The translations under genes and the position numbers were made by a program. DNA of 62,349 nucleotides. Origin: Streptomyces atratus (lineage in GTDB: Bacteria; Actinomycetota; Actinomycetes; Streptomycetales; Streptomycetaceae). This document shows positions 16,907 to 25,135 of the stretch, in pieces. The stretch is taken from NCBI RefSeq assembly GCF_900119365.1, contig NZ_FPJO01000010.1:213816-276164 (forward strand). Reading direction: 5' to 3'. The notes below the pieces were generated by a model. The model searched no databases, was not told where the DNA came from, and saw nothing but the letters and a program-made list of their open reading frames with translations. Position 1 is the stretch's first letter; every line of letters starts with the position of its first letter.

Positions 16907-17572
16907 TTGATCCGCCGTCAGACCATGTGTGTACGCAGATCCGTTCTCATCGCGGCGGCCGTGTCCGCCACCCTCGCCCTCACCGCGTGCGATGCGGGGG
17001 ACGGTGGGAGCCGCACGAAGGCGCAGGCCGGCGGCGGTCCTTCGGTGGTGGCGCCGGGAAAGCCGGGCGAGCCCGCACGGACTCTCTCCGCCGAGGAGGC
17101 CGCGGAGGCCGCCGGGGACGACACCCCCAACTCGGCCGACCACCGCTATGCGCAGATGATGATCCAACACCACGCCCAGGCACTGGAGTTGACCGCACTC
17201 GTCCCGTCCCGCTCCGACTCGTCCTCGGTCAAGCGGCTCGCCGAGCGCATCACGGCCGGCCAGAAGCCGGAGATCGGCGCCATGGAGGGGTGGCTCACAC
17301 ACAACGGCGGCGACCGGCGGAAGTCCGCCCATGACCACTCGGCGATGCCCGGCATGGCGACCCCGGCACAGCTGAAGGAGTTGCGCGAGGCGGACGGAGC
17401 GGCCTTCGACAGGCTCTTCCTCAAGTTGATGATCACCCACCACCGGGGAGCGATCACGATGGCGACCGAGGTGCTCGCGGAGGGAAACAACGTACAGATC
17501 GAGGAGATGGCCGGGGACGTCGTCGCCCAGCAGACGGTGGAGATCGACAGAATGCGCACGATGTCGTCCTGA
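16907..17572 (+). CDS. DUF305 domain lipoprotein
   Basis: The protein has about 221 residues. A signal peptide ends at a lipobox (LALTAC), followed by a Gly/Ser-rich linker and a ferritin-like DUF305 four-helix domain. Two copies of the signature are present: HRYAQMMIQHHAQALELT and FLKLMITHHRGAITMATEVL, rich in His and Met, suited to copper or other metal binding. TTG at 16907 is chosen because GGAGG lies 8 nt upstream; ATG at 16925 or an earlier ATG are alternatives. It is divergent from the LVIVD-repeat gene, and both products are extracytoplasmic. Confidence 0.82.
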   Translation: MIRRQTMCVRRSVLIAAAVSATLALTACDAGDGGSRTKAQAGGGPSVVAPGKPGEPARTLSAEEAAEAAGDDTPNSADHRYAQMMIQHHAQALELTALVPSRSDSSSVKRLAERITAGQKPEIGAMEGWLTHNGGDRRKSAHDHSAMPGMATPAQLKELREADGAAFDRLFLKLMITHHRGAITMATEVLAEGNNVQIEEMAGDVVAQQTVEIDRMRTMSS

Positions 17573-17649
17573 CGCGGCCCGGGCGCGCCTCTCCCCCGCT
17601 CCGCCCGCCGGTGCCATGCTGGAGGGGATCCTCCGGGAAGAGGTGCGCC

Positions 17650-19065
17650 GTGCTCCGTGTCGCCGTCGTCGGCTCCGGCCCCAGCGGGGTCTACACCGCC
17701 CAGGCCCTGGTCACACAGGACCGGGTTCCCGATGTCCGGGTCCATGTGCTGGACCGGCTCCCCTGCCCGTACGGCCTGGTGCGCTACGGAGTCGCCCCGG
17801 ACCACGAGAAGATCAAGTCGCTGCAGAACAGCCTGCGGACCGTACTGGAGCACGAGCGGATCACCTTCCTCGGAAACGTCGAGGTGGGCGGCGGCGGGAT
17901 CCCGCCCGAGCGGCTTGGCGAGCTCTACGACGCGGTGGTCTACTGCGTCGGGGCCGCGACCGACCGCGCGCTCGCCGTCCCCGGCGAGGATCTGCCCGGC
18001 AGCTGCTCCGCCACCGAGTTCGTCTCCTGGTACAGCGCGCACCCCGACGCGGCCGCCGACGGCTTCGCGCTCCGGGCGCGTTCGGTCGTGGTGATCGGGG
18101 TCGGCAATGTGGCGGTGGACGTGGCGCGGATTCTCGCGCGCAGCGCGCAGGAGCTGCGTCCCACCGACGTACCGCACGGTGCGCTCGGCGCGCTGGCCGG
18201 CAGCAGCGTGCACGAGATCCACATGGCGGGCAGGCGCGGGCCGTCACAGGCCAGGTTCACCACCAAGGAGCTGCGCGAGCTGAGCGGGCTGCCACAGGCC
18301 CGGGTCGTGGTGGACGAGGCCGAGCTCGCCCGCGATCCGGCGTACGCCGATCCGTCCGCCCGGGTCCCGGCTCCGTCCTCGCCTCCGAACGCGCCGCCTC
18401 CGACGGCGGCGGCGCGGCGCAATGTGGAGGTCCTGCGCGGGTGGGCCGCAGCCGGCGACGCGGGGGCGGGCACCGGCGGGCATCCGGTGCGCACCATCCA
18501 CCTGCGGTTCTTTCTGCGTCCCGTCGAGCTGCTGGAACGGCACGGCCGGGTGGCCGGGGTGCGCTTCGCCCGTACGGTGCCGGACGGCAGCGGGGGCGTG
18601 CGCGACGCCGGTACGTACGAGGACATCCCCGCTCAGCTCGTGCTGCGGGCGATCGGCTACCGCGGGATTCCGCTGCCCGGCCTGCCCTTCGACCCGGTGC
18701 GCGGGACGGTGCCGCATCTGGCGGGGGGGGTGCTGCGGGACGGGGTGCCGTCGCCCGGGGAGTACGTCGCCGGGTGGATCAAGCGGGGGCCGACCGGGGT
18801 CATCGGCTCGAACCGGTCGTGCGCGAAGGAGACGGTGGCTTCGCTGCTCGACGACGCCCCACTGCTCGCCGGGCGCGCCTCGGCGCCCGATCCGGTGGCG
18901 GCGCTACGGGCGTGGGGGCTGCGTCCGGTGGAGTGGGACGGCTGGCTGTCCATCGAGCGGGCGGAGACGGCGCTGGGCAGGTCGCTGGGCCGGGAGCGGG
19001 TGAAGATCCCGGACTGGGCGGGGCTGCTGAGTGCCGCGCGGAGTGGCGGCCGGGGCGGTGGGTGA
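17650..19065 (+). CDS. FAD-dependent ferredoxin/adrenodoxin-NADP+ reductase (FprA-like)
   Basis: The 471-residue flavoenzyme resembles mycobacterial FprA and mitochondrial adrenodoxin reductase, passing electrons from NADPH to a ferredoxin, often for cytochromes P450. The FAD motif is VGSGPSGVYTAQAL at the N-terminus, LPCPYGLVRYGVAPDH is diagnostic, the NADP motif is VVIGVGNVAVDVARIL with AGRRGP, and GWIKRGPTGVIGSNRSCAKETV closes the FAD site. GTG at 17650 begins exactly at the conserved N-terminus. No ferredoxin or P450 gene is nearby. Confidence 0.9.
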   Translation: MLRVAVVGSGPSGVYTAQALVTQDRVPDVRVHVLDRLPCPYGLVRYGVAPDHEKIKSLQNSLRTVLEHERITFLGNVEVGGGGIPPERLGELYDAVVYCVGAATDRALAVPGEDLPGSCSATEFVSWYSAHPDAAADGFALRARSVVVIGVGNVAVDVARILARSAQELRPTDVPHGALGALAGSSVHEIHMAGRRGPSQARFTTKELRELSGLPQARVVVDEAELARDPAYADPSARVPAPSSPPNAPPPTAAARRNVEVLRGWAAAGDAGAGTGGHPVRTIHLRFFLRPVELLERHGRVAGVRFARTVPDGSGGVRDAGTYEDIPAQLVLRAIGYRGIPLPGLPFDPVRGTVPHLAGGVLRDGVPSPGEYVAGWIKRGPTGVIGSNRSCAKETVASLLDDAPLLAGRASAPDPVAALRAWGLRPVEWDGWLSIERAETALGRSLGRERVKIPDWAGLLSAARSGGRGGG

Positions 19066-19067
19066 GG

Positions 19068-19448
19068 CTATCGGTCCTCGCCTATGCGCTGGACCTGGCG
19101 GTTCGCCGCGTCGAGGACACGGCTGAGGAGCCCGGGGAACAGCGCCTCCAGATCGTCGCGCCGCAGGCCGTTCATCTTGGCCGTGCCTCGGTAGATCTGC
19201 TGGACGATCCCGCTCTCGCGCAGCACCCGGAAGTGGTGCGTGGACGTCGACTTGGACACCGGGAGATCGAAACAGGAGCAGGTGAGTTCGGACTCGGCTG
19301 CGGCCAGCTCGCGGACGATGCGCAGCCGCATCGGGTCGGAGAGCGCGTGGAGCACCCCTTCGATACGGATCTCGTCCCGCGTGGGGTGGTCGAGCACACG
19401 GCCGCCGGCCTCGGTGGCGCTGGCGGCAGGGGCGCTGGCGGGGGTCAC
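19068..19448 (-). CDS. ArsR family winged-helix repressor
   Basis: The 126-residue protein has an ArsR-type HTH: HALSDPMRLRIVRELA, then SCFDLPVSKSTSTHHFRVLRESG (recognition helix), then a wing ending QIYRGTAKMNG. The CSC pair just before the recognition helix could sense electrophiles or metals. A 16-bp palindrome overlaps its own -10 region (19488-19503), and two matching copies flank the promoter of the OYE gene at 20689-21786, so it probably represses itself and that oxidoreductase. GTG at 19448 is used. Confidence 0.88.
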   Translation of the reverse strand: MTPASAPAASATEAGGRVLDHPTRDEIRIEGVLHALSDPMRLRIVRELAAAESELTCSCFDLPVSKSTSTHHFRVLRESGIVQQIYRGTAKMNGLRRDDLEALFPGLLSRVLDAANRQVQRIGEDR

Positions 19449-19487
19449 GACGGCTCCACTTCCTGGGACTGTTCCAGTCTTCCATGA

Positions 19488-19503
19488 TACGAGACCCCTC
19501 GTA
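19488..19503. promoter_or_regulatory. Putative ArsR operator (copy C)
   Basis: TACGAGACCCCTCGTA is a 16-bp inverted repeat (5-bp arms, 6-bp centre). It overlaps the TATCAT -10 box (19484-19489, minus strand) of the ArsR gene. It matches the two copies upstream of the OYE gene as TACGA-N4-YCYCGTA. Confidence 0.65.
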
Positions 19504-19657
19504 GTTCGACATTCGCCGGACGGTGAGCCCGTCGCGCCTCAGCCCGTGCGGCCCGTACACGCTGCCGCCTCGCGAGCGTCGATGAGCCCGATGCCCCTCG
19601 CCACCACCGCACGCACATCGGGATCGCGAGGTCCTGAAGAATCGACCGGGCCTCCCG

Positions 19658-20074
19658 TCACCCGCGGAGCAGGTCCGGGTTCTCGGCGAGCGAGGCGAGA
19701 TGGGCGGCCGGGTCGGCGACCAGCTTGCGGGCCGTCAGGTCGAGCATCCCCGCCACGCCCGTGACCTCCGCCGCGACGGTGCCGTCCTCCTTGAGGATCT
19801 GCTGCGCGACCGTGAACGTCTTCCCCTCGCCGTATTCGAACCGGCAGGTCACCCGTACCCGGTCGCCGCCGCGGAGCTCCCGCAGGAACTTCACCGTCGT
19901 CTCCAGTGCGACCGGGCCGACGCCGCTGGCCAGCAGCTTGTCCTGCGGCAGGCCGGCGGCGCGCAGGAGCTCCCAGCGGGCGTGCTCGGCGTACTGGAGA
20001 TAGACGGCCTGGTTCAGATGTCCCTGTGTGTCGAGCTCGTAGCCCCGGACGGTCACGTCAACAAAGAAGGTCAT
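19658..20074 (-). CDS. Acyl-CoA thioesterase (4-hydroxybenzoyl-CoA type)
   Basis: The 138-residue hot-dog fold protein contains VRGYELDTQGHLNQAVYLQYAEHARWELL. The Asp and the GHLNxAxY motif correspond to the YbgC/4HBT active site. A central VALETTVKFLRELRGGDRVRV strand pair is also typical. It hydrolyses short-chain or aromatic acyl-CoA esters in the cytoplasm. The ATG at 20074 is preceded by CGGAG. It lies between the ArsR gene and decayed fragments, and no operator copy precedes it. Confidence 0.87.
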   Translation of the reverse strand: MTFFVDVTVRGYELDTQGHLNQAVYLQYAEHARWELLRAAGLPQDKLLASGVGPVALETTVKFLRELRGGDRVRVTCRFEYGEGKTFTVAQQILKEDGTVAAEVTGVAGMLDLTARKLVADPAAHLASLAENPDLLRG

Positions 20075-20182
20075 GAACGCCCCAACTCCGTTGGGCCTTC
20101 CGTCATTCCCCGTGTCCGCGCCGCCCGCGCCGCACCTCATTGGGTCGCCGCACCCGGCAAGGGCGATCTGCGCGTGTACGTC

Positions 20183-20350
20183 TCTCCTCGACGTTGTCGA
20201 AACCGACGACGGCGACGTCCTCGGGGAGTTCAGCGAGCCGATCTGGTTGATGAGGTTCTGGATGACGGCCGGCAGCAGTACGCCCCAGAGGGGACCGCTG
20301 ATCGACCCGGCGCCGCCGGCGAGGAGGGTGCCGCCGATGACGACGGCCCT
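20183..20350 (-). pseudogene. Fused fragments of a LacI regulator and an RbsC-like permease
   Basis: On the minus strand, 20226-20350 encodes VVIGGTLLAGGAGSISGPL then GVLLPAVIQNLINQIGSLNS, a clear piece of a ribose/xylose-type ABC permease C-terminal half. In an overlapping frame, 20183-20237 encodes ELPEDVAVVGFDNVEE, the signature near the C-terminus of LacI-family repressors. Neither has a start or the rest of its domain. The two appear joined at about 20226-20237, so this is a deletion scar from a lost sugar-uptake locus. Confidence 0.7.
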
Positions 20351-20576
20351 CGACTCGCTGGCCGCCCTGCTCCTGCTCCGCGGGAGGCGGGCCGGGGTGG
20401 ACCTCATGTGCGCGATCACGGCGACCGATCTGGCGGCCAACTGGTATGCGGCGTACGGAATCCAGCACATCGGCGTGTCCGCGCAGCCGGGTTTGCTGCG
20501 CCTCGCCGCGTTCACCCTGTTCGTTCTCGTGACGGGCCCTTTCGTCCGCGCCCGCCTCGCGCCCGCCCCCGGGTGA
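20346..20576 (+). pseudogene. Possible C-terminal remnant of a small membrane protein
   Basis: The plus-strand frame ending at 20576 encodes LAALLLLRGRRAGVDLMC, then ITATDLAANWYAAYGIQH and LLRLAAFTLFVLVTGPFV, with two hydrophobic segments and natural-looking composition. No start codon with a ribosome binding site precedes it, and it abuts the permease fragment. I read it as the tail of a truncated membrane protein that I cannot name; it could also be a short real gene starting at an ATG near 20339. Confidence 0.4.
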
Positions 20577-20688
20577 AACACGGCGCGGACATACCGCACC
20601 TGACATACCGCACCGGCCCGGGGCCCGTGACGCTGCGCGTCGTGCGGGGCCGGCCGGGCCGGTGCGGCAGGAGTGGTGGTCCGAGTGG

Positions 20689-21786
20689 TCAGACCGCGCG
20701 GAGATACTGTTCCGGCTTGCGGAGTTCACCACCCAGCTCGCGGGCCGCCTCCTGCGCCCACGACGGGCTGCGCAGCAGCTCGCGCCCGAGGAGGACGGCG
20801 TCCGCCTGCCCCTCGGCGAGGATCTTCTCGGCCTGCTGCGGCTCGGTGATCAGGCCTACCGCCGCCACGGGCAGCGAGGTCTCGGCCCGGACCCGCTCGG
20901 CGAAGGGGACCTGATACCCCGGCCCGGTCTCGACGCGGGCGCGCGGGGCGTTTCCGCCGCTGGAGACGTCCAGCAGATCGACCCCGTGGGCCCGGAGCAG
21001 CGCGGCCAGCCGCACGGTCTCGTCGACGGTCCAGCCCTCGCGCTCGTCCTCGTCGTTCTCCGTGAGCCAGTCCGTCGCGGAGATCCGGAAGAAGACCGGC
21101 AGCTCCTGCGGCCAGACCTCGCGCACCGCGTCGACGACCTGCAGGGCGAGGCGGACGCGATTCTCGAAGCTGCCGCCGTACTCGTCGGTGCGCCGGTTGC
21201 TGTGCGGGGAGAGGAACTGTCCGATGAGGTAGCCGTGGGCGCCGTGCACCTCGACCACCTCGAAGCCCGCGTCGAGTGCTCGGCGCGCGGCCTCGCGGAA
21301 CCGGTCGACGACGCCCTGGATCTCGTCCGCGGTCAGCTCGTGCGGCACGGGGTGACCGTCGTCGAACGGCAGCGCACTGGGGGCGACGGGCGTCCAGCCG
21401 TGCGCCTCCGGCCCGACCGGATGGCCGCCCAGCCAGGGGGCCGCCGTGGAGGCCTTGCGCCCGGCGTGCCCGAGCTGGATGCCGGGGACGGACCCCTGCC
21501 CCTTGATGAACTGCGTGATCCTGCGGAGCGCGGCGACCTGGGTGTCGTTCCAGATACCGAGGTCACCGGGGCTGATCCGGCCCTCGGGGCTGACGGCCGT
21601 CGCCTCGGTGAGGATGAGCCCGGTTCCGCCTATGGCCCGCGCCGCGAGGTGGGCGAAGTGCCAGTCGGTCGCGACACCCGCGTCCGGCCCGTTCGGTGCG
21701 GCGCTGTACTGGCACATGGGCGCCATCCAGATCCGGTTGGGAATGACGAGCGACCGCAGGGTGTAGGGCTCGAAGAGGGCACTCAC
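20689..21786 (-). CDS. NADH:flavin oxidoreductase, Old Yellow Enzyme family (YqjM-like)
   Basis: The 365-residue FMN enzyme begins ALFEPYTLRSLVIPNRIWMAPMCQYSA, with the Cys typical of thermophilic-like/YqjM OYEs. GIQLGHAGRKAST supplies the His pair, EVVEVHGAHGYLIGQFLSP the FMN region and SNRRTDEYGGSFENRVR the family signature. It reduces activated C=C bonds of enones, nitro compounds and quinones with NAD(P)H. GTG at 21786 follows GGAGT. A TTGACG/TGTATC promoter carries two operator copies matching the one at the ArsR gene, so electrophile-induced derepression is likely (inference). Confidence 0.9.
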   Translation of the reverse strand: MSALFEPYTLRSLVIPNRIWMAPMCQYSAAPNGPDAGVATDWHFAHLAARAIGGTGLILTEATAVSPEGRISPGDLGIWNDTQVAALRRITQFIKGQGSVPGIQLGHAGRKASTAAPWLGGHPVGPEAHGWTPVAPSALPFDDGHPVPHELTADEIQGVVDRFREAARRALDAGFEVVEVHGAHGYLIGQFLSPHSNRRTDEYGGSFENRVRLALQVVDAVREVWPQELPVFFRISATDWLTENDEDEREGWTVDETVRLAALLRAHGVDLLDVSSGGNAPRARVETGPGYQVPFAERVRAETSLPVAAVGLITEPQQAEKILAEGQADAVLLGRELLRSPSWAQEAARELGGELRKPEQYLRAV

Positions 21787-21824
21787 GTCGGACTCCGTTT
21801 CGACGGGTACGGAAGAATCGCTAG

Positions 21825-21840
21825 TACGATACATCCCGTA
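21825..21840. promoter_or_regulatory. Putative ArsR operator (copy A) over the OYE -10
   Basis: TACGATACATCCCGTA overlaps the -10 box of the OYE promoter. It lies inside a longer perfect inverted repeat, TAGTACG-N8-CGTACTA (21822-21843). Binding here would block RNA polymerase. Confidence 0.65.
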
Positions 21841-21856
21841 CTACGACACCCGTCAA
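21828..21856 (-). promoter_or_regulatory. Promoter of the OYE gene
   Basis: On the minus strand, TTGACG (21851-21856) and TGTATC (21828-21833) are separated by 17 bp, giving a start site about 35 bases before the GTG. Operator copies A and B overlap the -10 and abut the -35. Confidence 0.6.
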
Positions 21857-21858
21857 AT

Positions 21859-21874
21859 TACGACGTCTCCCGTA
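21859..21874. promoter_or_regulatory. Putative ArsR operator (copy B) upstream of the OYE -35
   Basis: TACGACGTCTCCCGTA shares TACGA and CYCGTA arms with copies A and C. It lies 34 bp from copy A, start to start, about three helical turns, so two dimers could bind the same face. Confidence 0.6.
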
Positions 21875-21918
21875 CAAGGCTCGGGCCGGGACGGTTTCGG
21901 CGGGGCAAGTGGGGTCGG

Positions 21919-22308
21919 TCAGTGGCTCCCGCCGCGCCGCCGGAGTGTGATCTCGGCTTCCGCGTCATAGCCCTGGGTCCAGCTGCGGCCGGCACCCGAC
22001 TTCCAGGTGACGTGGGCGGTCGCCCCGTCGACCCTGATGTCGTCCACCGTCATGGCCCGGTCACCGTCCCGCACGTCCCCTCGACGCAGCTCGCGCGCCC
22101 GGACCGTGACGGGCTGCGCCGACGCCGCACTGTCGGCCTCGTCCGCCGCGAGGGCGAGCGCCGCCGCCAGCTCGCGGGCGCGGGCGGGGGTGCAGATCAG
22201 CGACAGCTCGCCCGAGGGCGCCGTGGCCCTGATCCCGACCCGCGCTCCGACGGGGTTCACCTCCAGGCCCGCTCCGCACCCCTGGGCGTCCTCGATCCCG
22301 CTCGTCAT
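21919..22308 (-). CDS. Hypothetical protein
   Basis: The 129-residue soluble product is unrecognised. An alternating N-terminal region (VNPVGARVGIRATAPSGELSLICTP) is followed by an Ala-rich helix (ARARELAAALALAADEAD) and a beta-rich C-terminus (GATAHVTWKSGAGRSWTQGY). Codon use is that of a normal gene. The ATG at 22308 follows ATGGAG; an ATG at 22347 is an alternative. It is in the same direction as the OYE gene but ends 130 bases before that promoter region, so it is probably separate. Confidence 0.6.
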   Translation of the reverse strand: MTSGIEDAQGCGAGLEVNPVGARVGIRATAPSGELSLICTPARARELAAALALAADEADSAASAQPVTVRARELRRGDVRDGDRAMTVDDIRVDGATAHVTWKSGAGRSWTQGYDAEAEITLRRRGGSH

Positions 22309-22576
22309 CGCTCCATCGTCCCTTCGCCCGGTTCGTCCGCCCGGCACACTCGCGGCCGGCGTCGTGCCGACTCCTCGGTGAAGTATCCGGTGCCGACGGC
22401 GCGGCGCGCGGAGCGCTTCGGGCGGGATCGTCGACGTGCCGGAGGACCCGGTCGAGGTGGGCGAACGCCTCGGGCGTGGCAGTCTCGAACACCGAGGAAG
22501 TCATGGGCGCCAGCCGTTCGAAGGTGGCCGCCACCTGGGCACGGGTATTGCGTTGCGGGCCGGCCGAGGCGCTGCG

Positions 22577-22582
22577 TAACGT
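22577..22582 (+). promoter_or_regulatory. TAACGT -10 box of a leaderless gene
   Basis: TAACGT lies 8 nt before the ATG at 22591, and no ribosome binding site is visible. Confidence 0.4.
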
Positions 22583-22590
22583 CGTCGGCC

Positions 22591-23127
22591 ATGACGACCC
22601 TTGCCCTGCGCACCGCACGACTGCGCCTGGTGCCGTACACGCCCGCCGACGAGGAGGACTTCGTCGCGCTGTTCCAGGACACCCGGGTCTCCCGCTGGAT
22701 GGGGGAGGGACCGCAGACCGAGGCCGAGGACCGCGCGCTGTTCGGACGGATCTTCAGCAAGGTGTACGCACAGGACCTGTTCGACGTCTGGGCGGTCCGG
22801 CACGAGGACCGGTTCGTGGGCCATGCGGAGATCAAGCCGTCCCCGGAAGCGGGCGGCCACGAGATCGTCTACGCACTGGCCGCCACCGCGTGGGGGCAGG
22901 GGTTCGGCACCGAGATCGCGCAGGCACTGACCGGGTACGGGTTCGACAGGCTCGGGCTCACCGAGGTGCATGCCACGGTGGCCGCCGAGAACGCCGCGTC
23001 CCTGGTGCTGCTGGAGCGGATCGGTTTCCGGCACGTCCGGGACATCGCGGAGGACGACGGCGGCACGACCCGGGTCCTGATCCGCTCCCTCGCGTCCGAA
23101 GCCGCCGGAGCCGGTCAGCCCCGGTAG
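22591..23127 (+). CDS. GNAT family N-acetyltransferase (RimJ/RimL type)
   Basis: The 178-residue product starts with LRTARLRLVPYTPADEEDF, typical of the RimJ/RimL branch. ATAWGQGFGTEIAQALTGYGF is the acetyl-CoA loop, and VHATVAAENAASLVLLERIGF is motif B. Targets may be ribosomal-protein or small-molecule amines. Its last 13 bases overlap the convergent cupin gene. Confidence 0.87.
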   Translation: MTTLALRTARLRLVPYTPADEEDFVALFQDTRVSRWMGEGPQTEAEDRALFGRIFSKVYAQDLFDVWAVRHEDRFVGHAEIKPSPEAGGHEIVYALAATAWGQGFGTEIAQALTGYGFDRLGLTEVHATVAAENAASLVLLERIGFRHVRDIAEDDGGTTRVLIRSLASEAAGAGQPR

Positions 23128-23831
23128 ACGTCCAGGCGGCCGCACATGCCGAACTTCCCGTACGCGGAAGGCTGTTCGGAGTGGACACAGGCGTCGGCGA
23201 GATAACCGCCGTCGCCGCGTGCCACGGCGTCCAGCTGCTCGCCGGTCACCTCCGACGCTGCGGCGGCCCCCCGCCGCCAGCGCTCGCGCCAGTCCTCGGC
23301 CCTCGGGCGTACGAGTGCGGCCGCGGCCCGGTGGAAGGCGGCGAGCGGCTCGGGGTCGCCCGCCTCGGTGGCCCGGCGCAGGGCGAGAAAGCCCTCCACG
23401 GCGAGATCGCGGCGGGCGCGGGCGGCCCGTTCCTGCTCCGCCTCCGAGCCGTCGGCGGGCAGGGCCACCGCCGCCCGATAGGCATCGGGGTCCGCCAGGC
23501 GGTCCGGCGGCAGGGTGAGCACGGCGTCGCCCGCCTCCGGCAGCCCGCTGTTCTCCATGAGGACGACGATGCGCAGCCCGCCCCCGTTGACGAGCCGGTG
23601 GATCGTGCCCGGCGTGAACCACACCAACGCGCCCGGCTCCAGCGGCGTCTGACGGAATCCCGAGGCGGTGAGGGTCTGCACCGAGCCGGTGCCCCCGACC
23701 ACCACGTACCCCTCGGAACAGGTGAGGTGGAGATGGGGCGTCCCCCCGCGCAGGCCGTCCGCGGTGGGCCAGTCGTACACCCGCAGGTGGGACACGGCGA
23801 CGGCGCCGGGCAGCCCTTCGAAGGTCGGCAC
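23115..23831 (-). CDS. Cupin domain-containing protein
   Basis: The 238-residue product has a cupin barrel in its first half: HLHLTCSEGYVVVGGTG carries the first metal-binding motif and PGALVWFTPGTIHRLVNGG the second. A helical C-terminal region follows. It may be a sugar isomerase-like or sensory cupin; the substrate is unclear. GTG at 23831 is used because GAGGAG lies just upstream, although the frame is open to an ATG at 23900. It converges with and overlaps the GNAT gene by 13 nt. Confidence 0.78.
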   Translation of the reverse strand: MPTFEGLPGAVAVSHLRVYDWPTADGLRGGTPHLHLTCSEGYVVVGGTGSVQTLTASGFRQTPLEPGALVWFTPGTIHRLVNGGGLRIVVLMENSGLPEAGDAVLTLPPDRLADPDAYRAAVALPADGSEAEQERAARARRDLAVEGFLALRRATEAGDPEPLAAFHRAAAALVRPRAEDWRERWRRGAAAASEVTGEQLDAVARGDGGYLADACVHSEQPSAYGKFGMCGRLDVYRG

Positions 23832-24046
23832 AGCTGCTCCTCGGTCTCTCTGCCATGAGGCCCACGTGTGGTGCGCATGAGGGACCATCAGTTTCGGCAA
23901 GCGCTTTCTACTCCTGCTGAACCGTACCCCCGCCGGCTTCGATGCAACAGGGTCCGGGTGTCAGGCGGCTGCCTTGCGGGCCACTGTCAGTGGTCGGGTG
24001 CAGACTGGCCCTTATCCGACACAACGGCGTTTCGGGAGGTCCGGTC

Positions 24047-25135
24047 ATGACCGACGTACTGCTCACCGTGGGCACCCGCAAGGGACTCTTCATCGGCCGC
24101 AGGCACGGTGGCGCGTGGGAGTTCGACGGCCCGCATTTCAATGCCCAGGCGATCTATTCCGTCGCCATCGACACCCGCAGGCAGGTCCCACGACTCCTGG
24201 TCGGCGGTGACAGCGCGCACTGGGGCCCGTCCGTCTTCCGCTCGGACGACCTGGGCAGGACCTGGGTCGAGCCACGACAACCGGCCGTGAAGTTCCCCCG
24301 GTTCACCAAGGCCTCGCTGGAGCGGGTCTGGCAGCTGCATCCGGCCGGCCCCGAGGCGCCCGATGTGGTGTACGCGGGGACCGAGCCCGCCGCACTGTTC
24401 CGTTCCGAGGACGGCGGGGAGTCCTTCGAGCTGGTCCGCCCGCTGTGGGAGCACCCGACGCGTTCGAGATGGGAGCCCGGCGGGGGCGGTGAGGGGCTGC
24501 ACACCATCCTGACGGATCCGCGGGATGCCCGCGCCGTGACCGTCGCGGTCTCCACGGCCGGGGTGTTCCGCACGAAGGACGGAGGTGCGAGCTGGGCCCC
24601 GTCGAACAAGGGGGTGTCCGCGGTCTTCCTCCCCGACCCGGATCCGGAGTTCGGTCAGTGCGTCCACAAGGTGGCGAGGGACGCGGTCGATCCCGACCGG
24701 CTCTATCTCCAGAACCACTGGGGAGTGTTCCGGAGCGACGACTCCGGGGACAACTGGACCGACATCGGGCAGGGCCTGCCGTCGGACTTCGGTTTCGCCG
24801 CGGCCGCGCACCCGCACCGCGCGGACACCGCGTACATCTTCCCGATCAACGCCGACGCCGACCGGGTACCCGCCGAGCACCGCTGCCGGGTGTTCCGCAC
24901 CGGCGACGCGGGCCGCACCTGGGAGCCGCTGTCGGCGGGCCTGCCCGAGGAGGCGCACTACGGCACGGTGCTGCGCGACGCGCTCTGCACGGACGACGCC
25001 GACCCTGCAGGCGTCTACTTCGGCAACCGCAACGGCGAGGTGTACGCAAGCGCGGACGACGGGGACAGCTGGCAGCAGCTCGCCTCACATCTGCCGGACG
25101 TCCTGTGTGTGCGGGCGGCGGTGATCGGCACCTGA
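24047..25135 (+). CDS. BNR-repeat / sialidase-like beta-propeller protein
   Basis: The 362-residue product contains Asp-box (BNR) repeats such as FRSDDLGRTW, FRSEDGGESF, FRTKDGGASW, FRSDDSGDNW, FRTGDAGRTW and ASADDGDSW, spaced as blades of a propeller. Catalytic sialidase residues are not evident, and no signal peptide is present, so a cytoplasmic scaffold or an uncharacterised enzyme is more likely than an exosialidase. The ATG follows GGGAGG. VLLTVGTRKGLFIGR at the N-terminus is characteristic of this family in actinobacteria. Confidence 0.82.
   Translation: MTDVLLTVGTRKGLFIGRRHGGAWEFDGPHFNAQAIYSVAIDTRRQVPRLLVGGDSAHWGPSVFRSDDLGRTWVEPRQPAVKFPRFTKASLERVWQLHPAGPEAPDVVYAGTEPAALFRSEDGGESFELVRPLWEHPTRSRWEPGGGGEGLHTILTDPRDARAVTVAVSTAGVFRTKDGGASWAPSNKGVSAVFLPDPDPEFGQCVHKVARDAVDPDRLYLQNHWGVFRSDDSGDNWTDIGQGLPSDFGFAAAAHPHRADTAYIFPINADADRVPAEHRCRVFRTGDAGRTWEPLSAGLPEEAHYGTVLRDALCTDDADPAGVYFGNRNGEVYASADDGDSWQQLASHLPDVLCVRAAVIGT

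Noticed and set aside
19548..19650. Minus-strand tail DVRAVVARGIGLIDAREAAA ending in a stop
   Set aside because: It looks protein-like, but I cannot assign it and there is no start codon or ribosome binding site.
20662..23127. An 821-codon plus-strand open frame covering 20662-23127
   Set aside because: Only its last 178 codons (from 22591) look like a real protein, a GNAT. The rest is antisense to the Old Yellow Enzyme and hypothetical genes and has no family motif; long antisense frames are common in GC-rich DNA.
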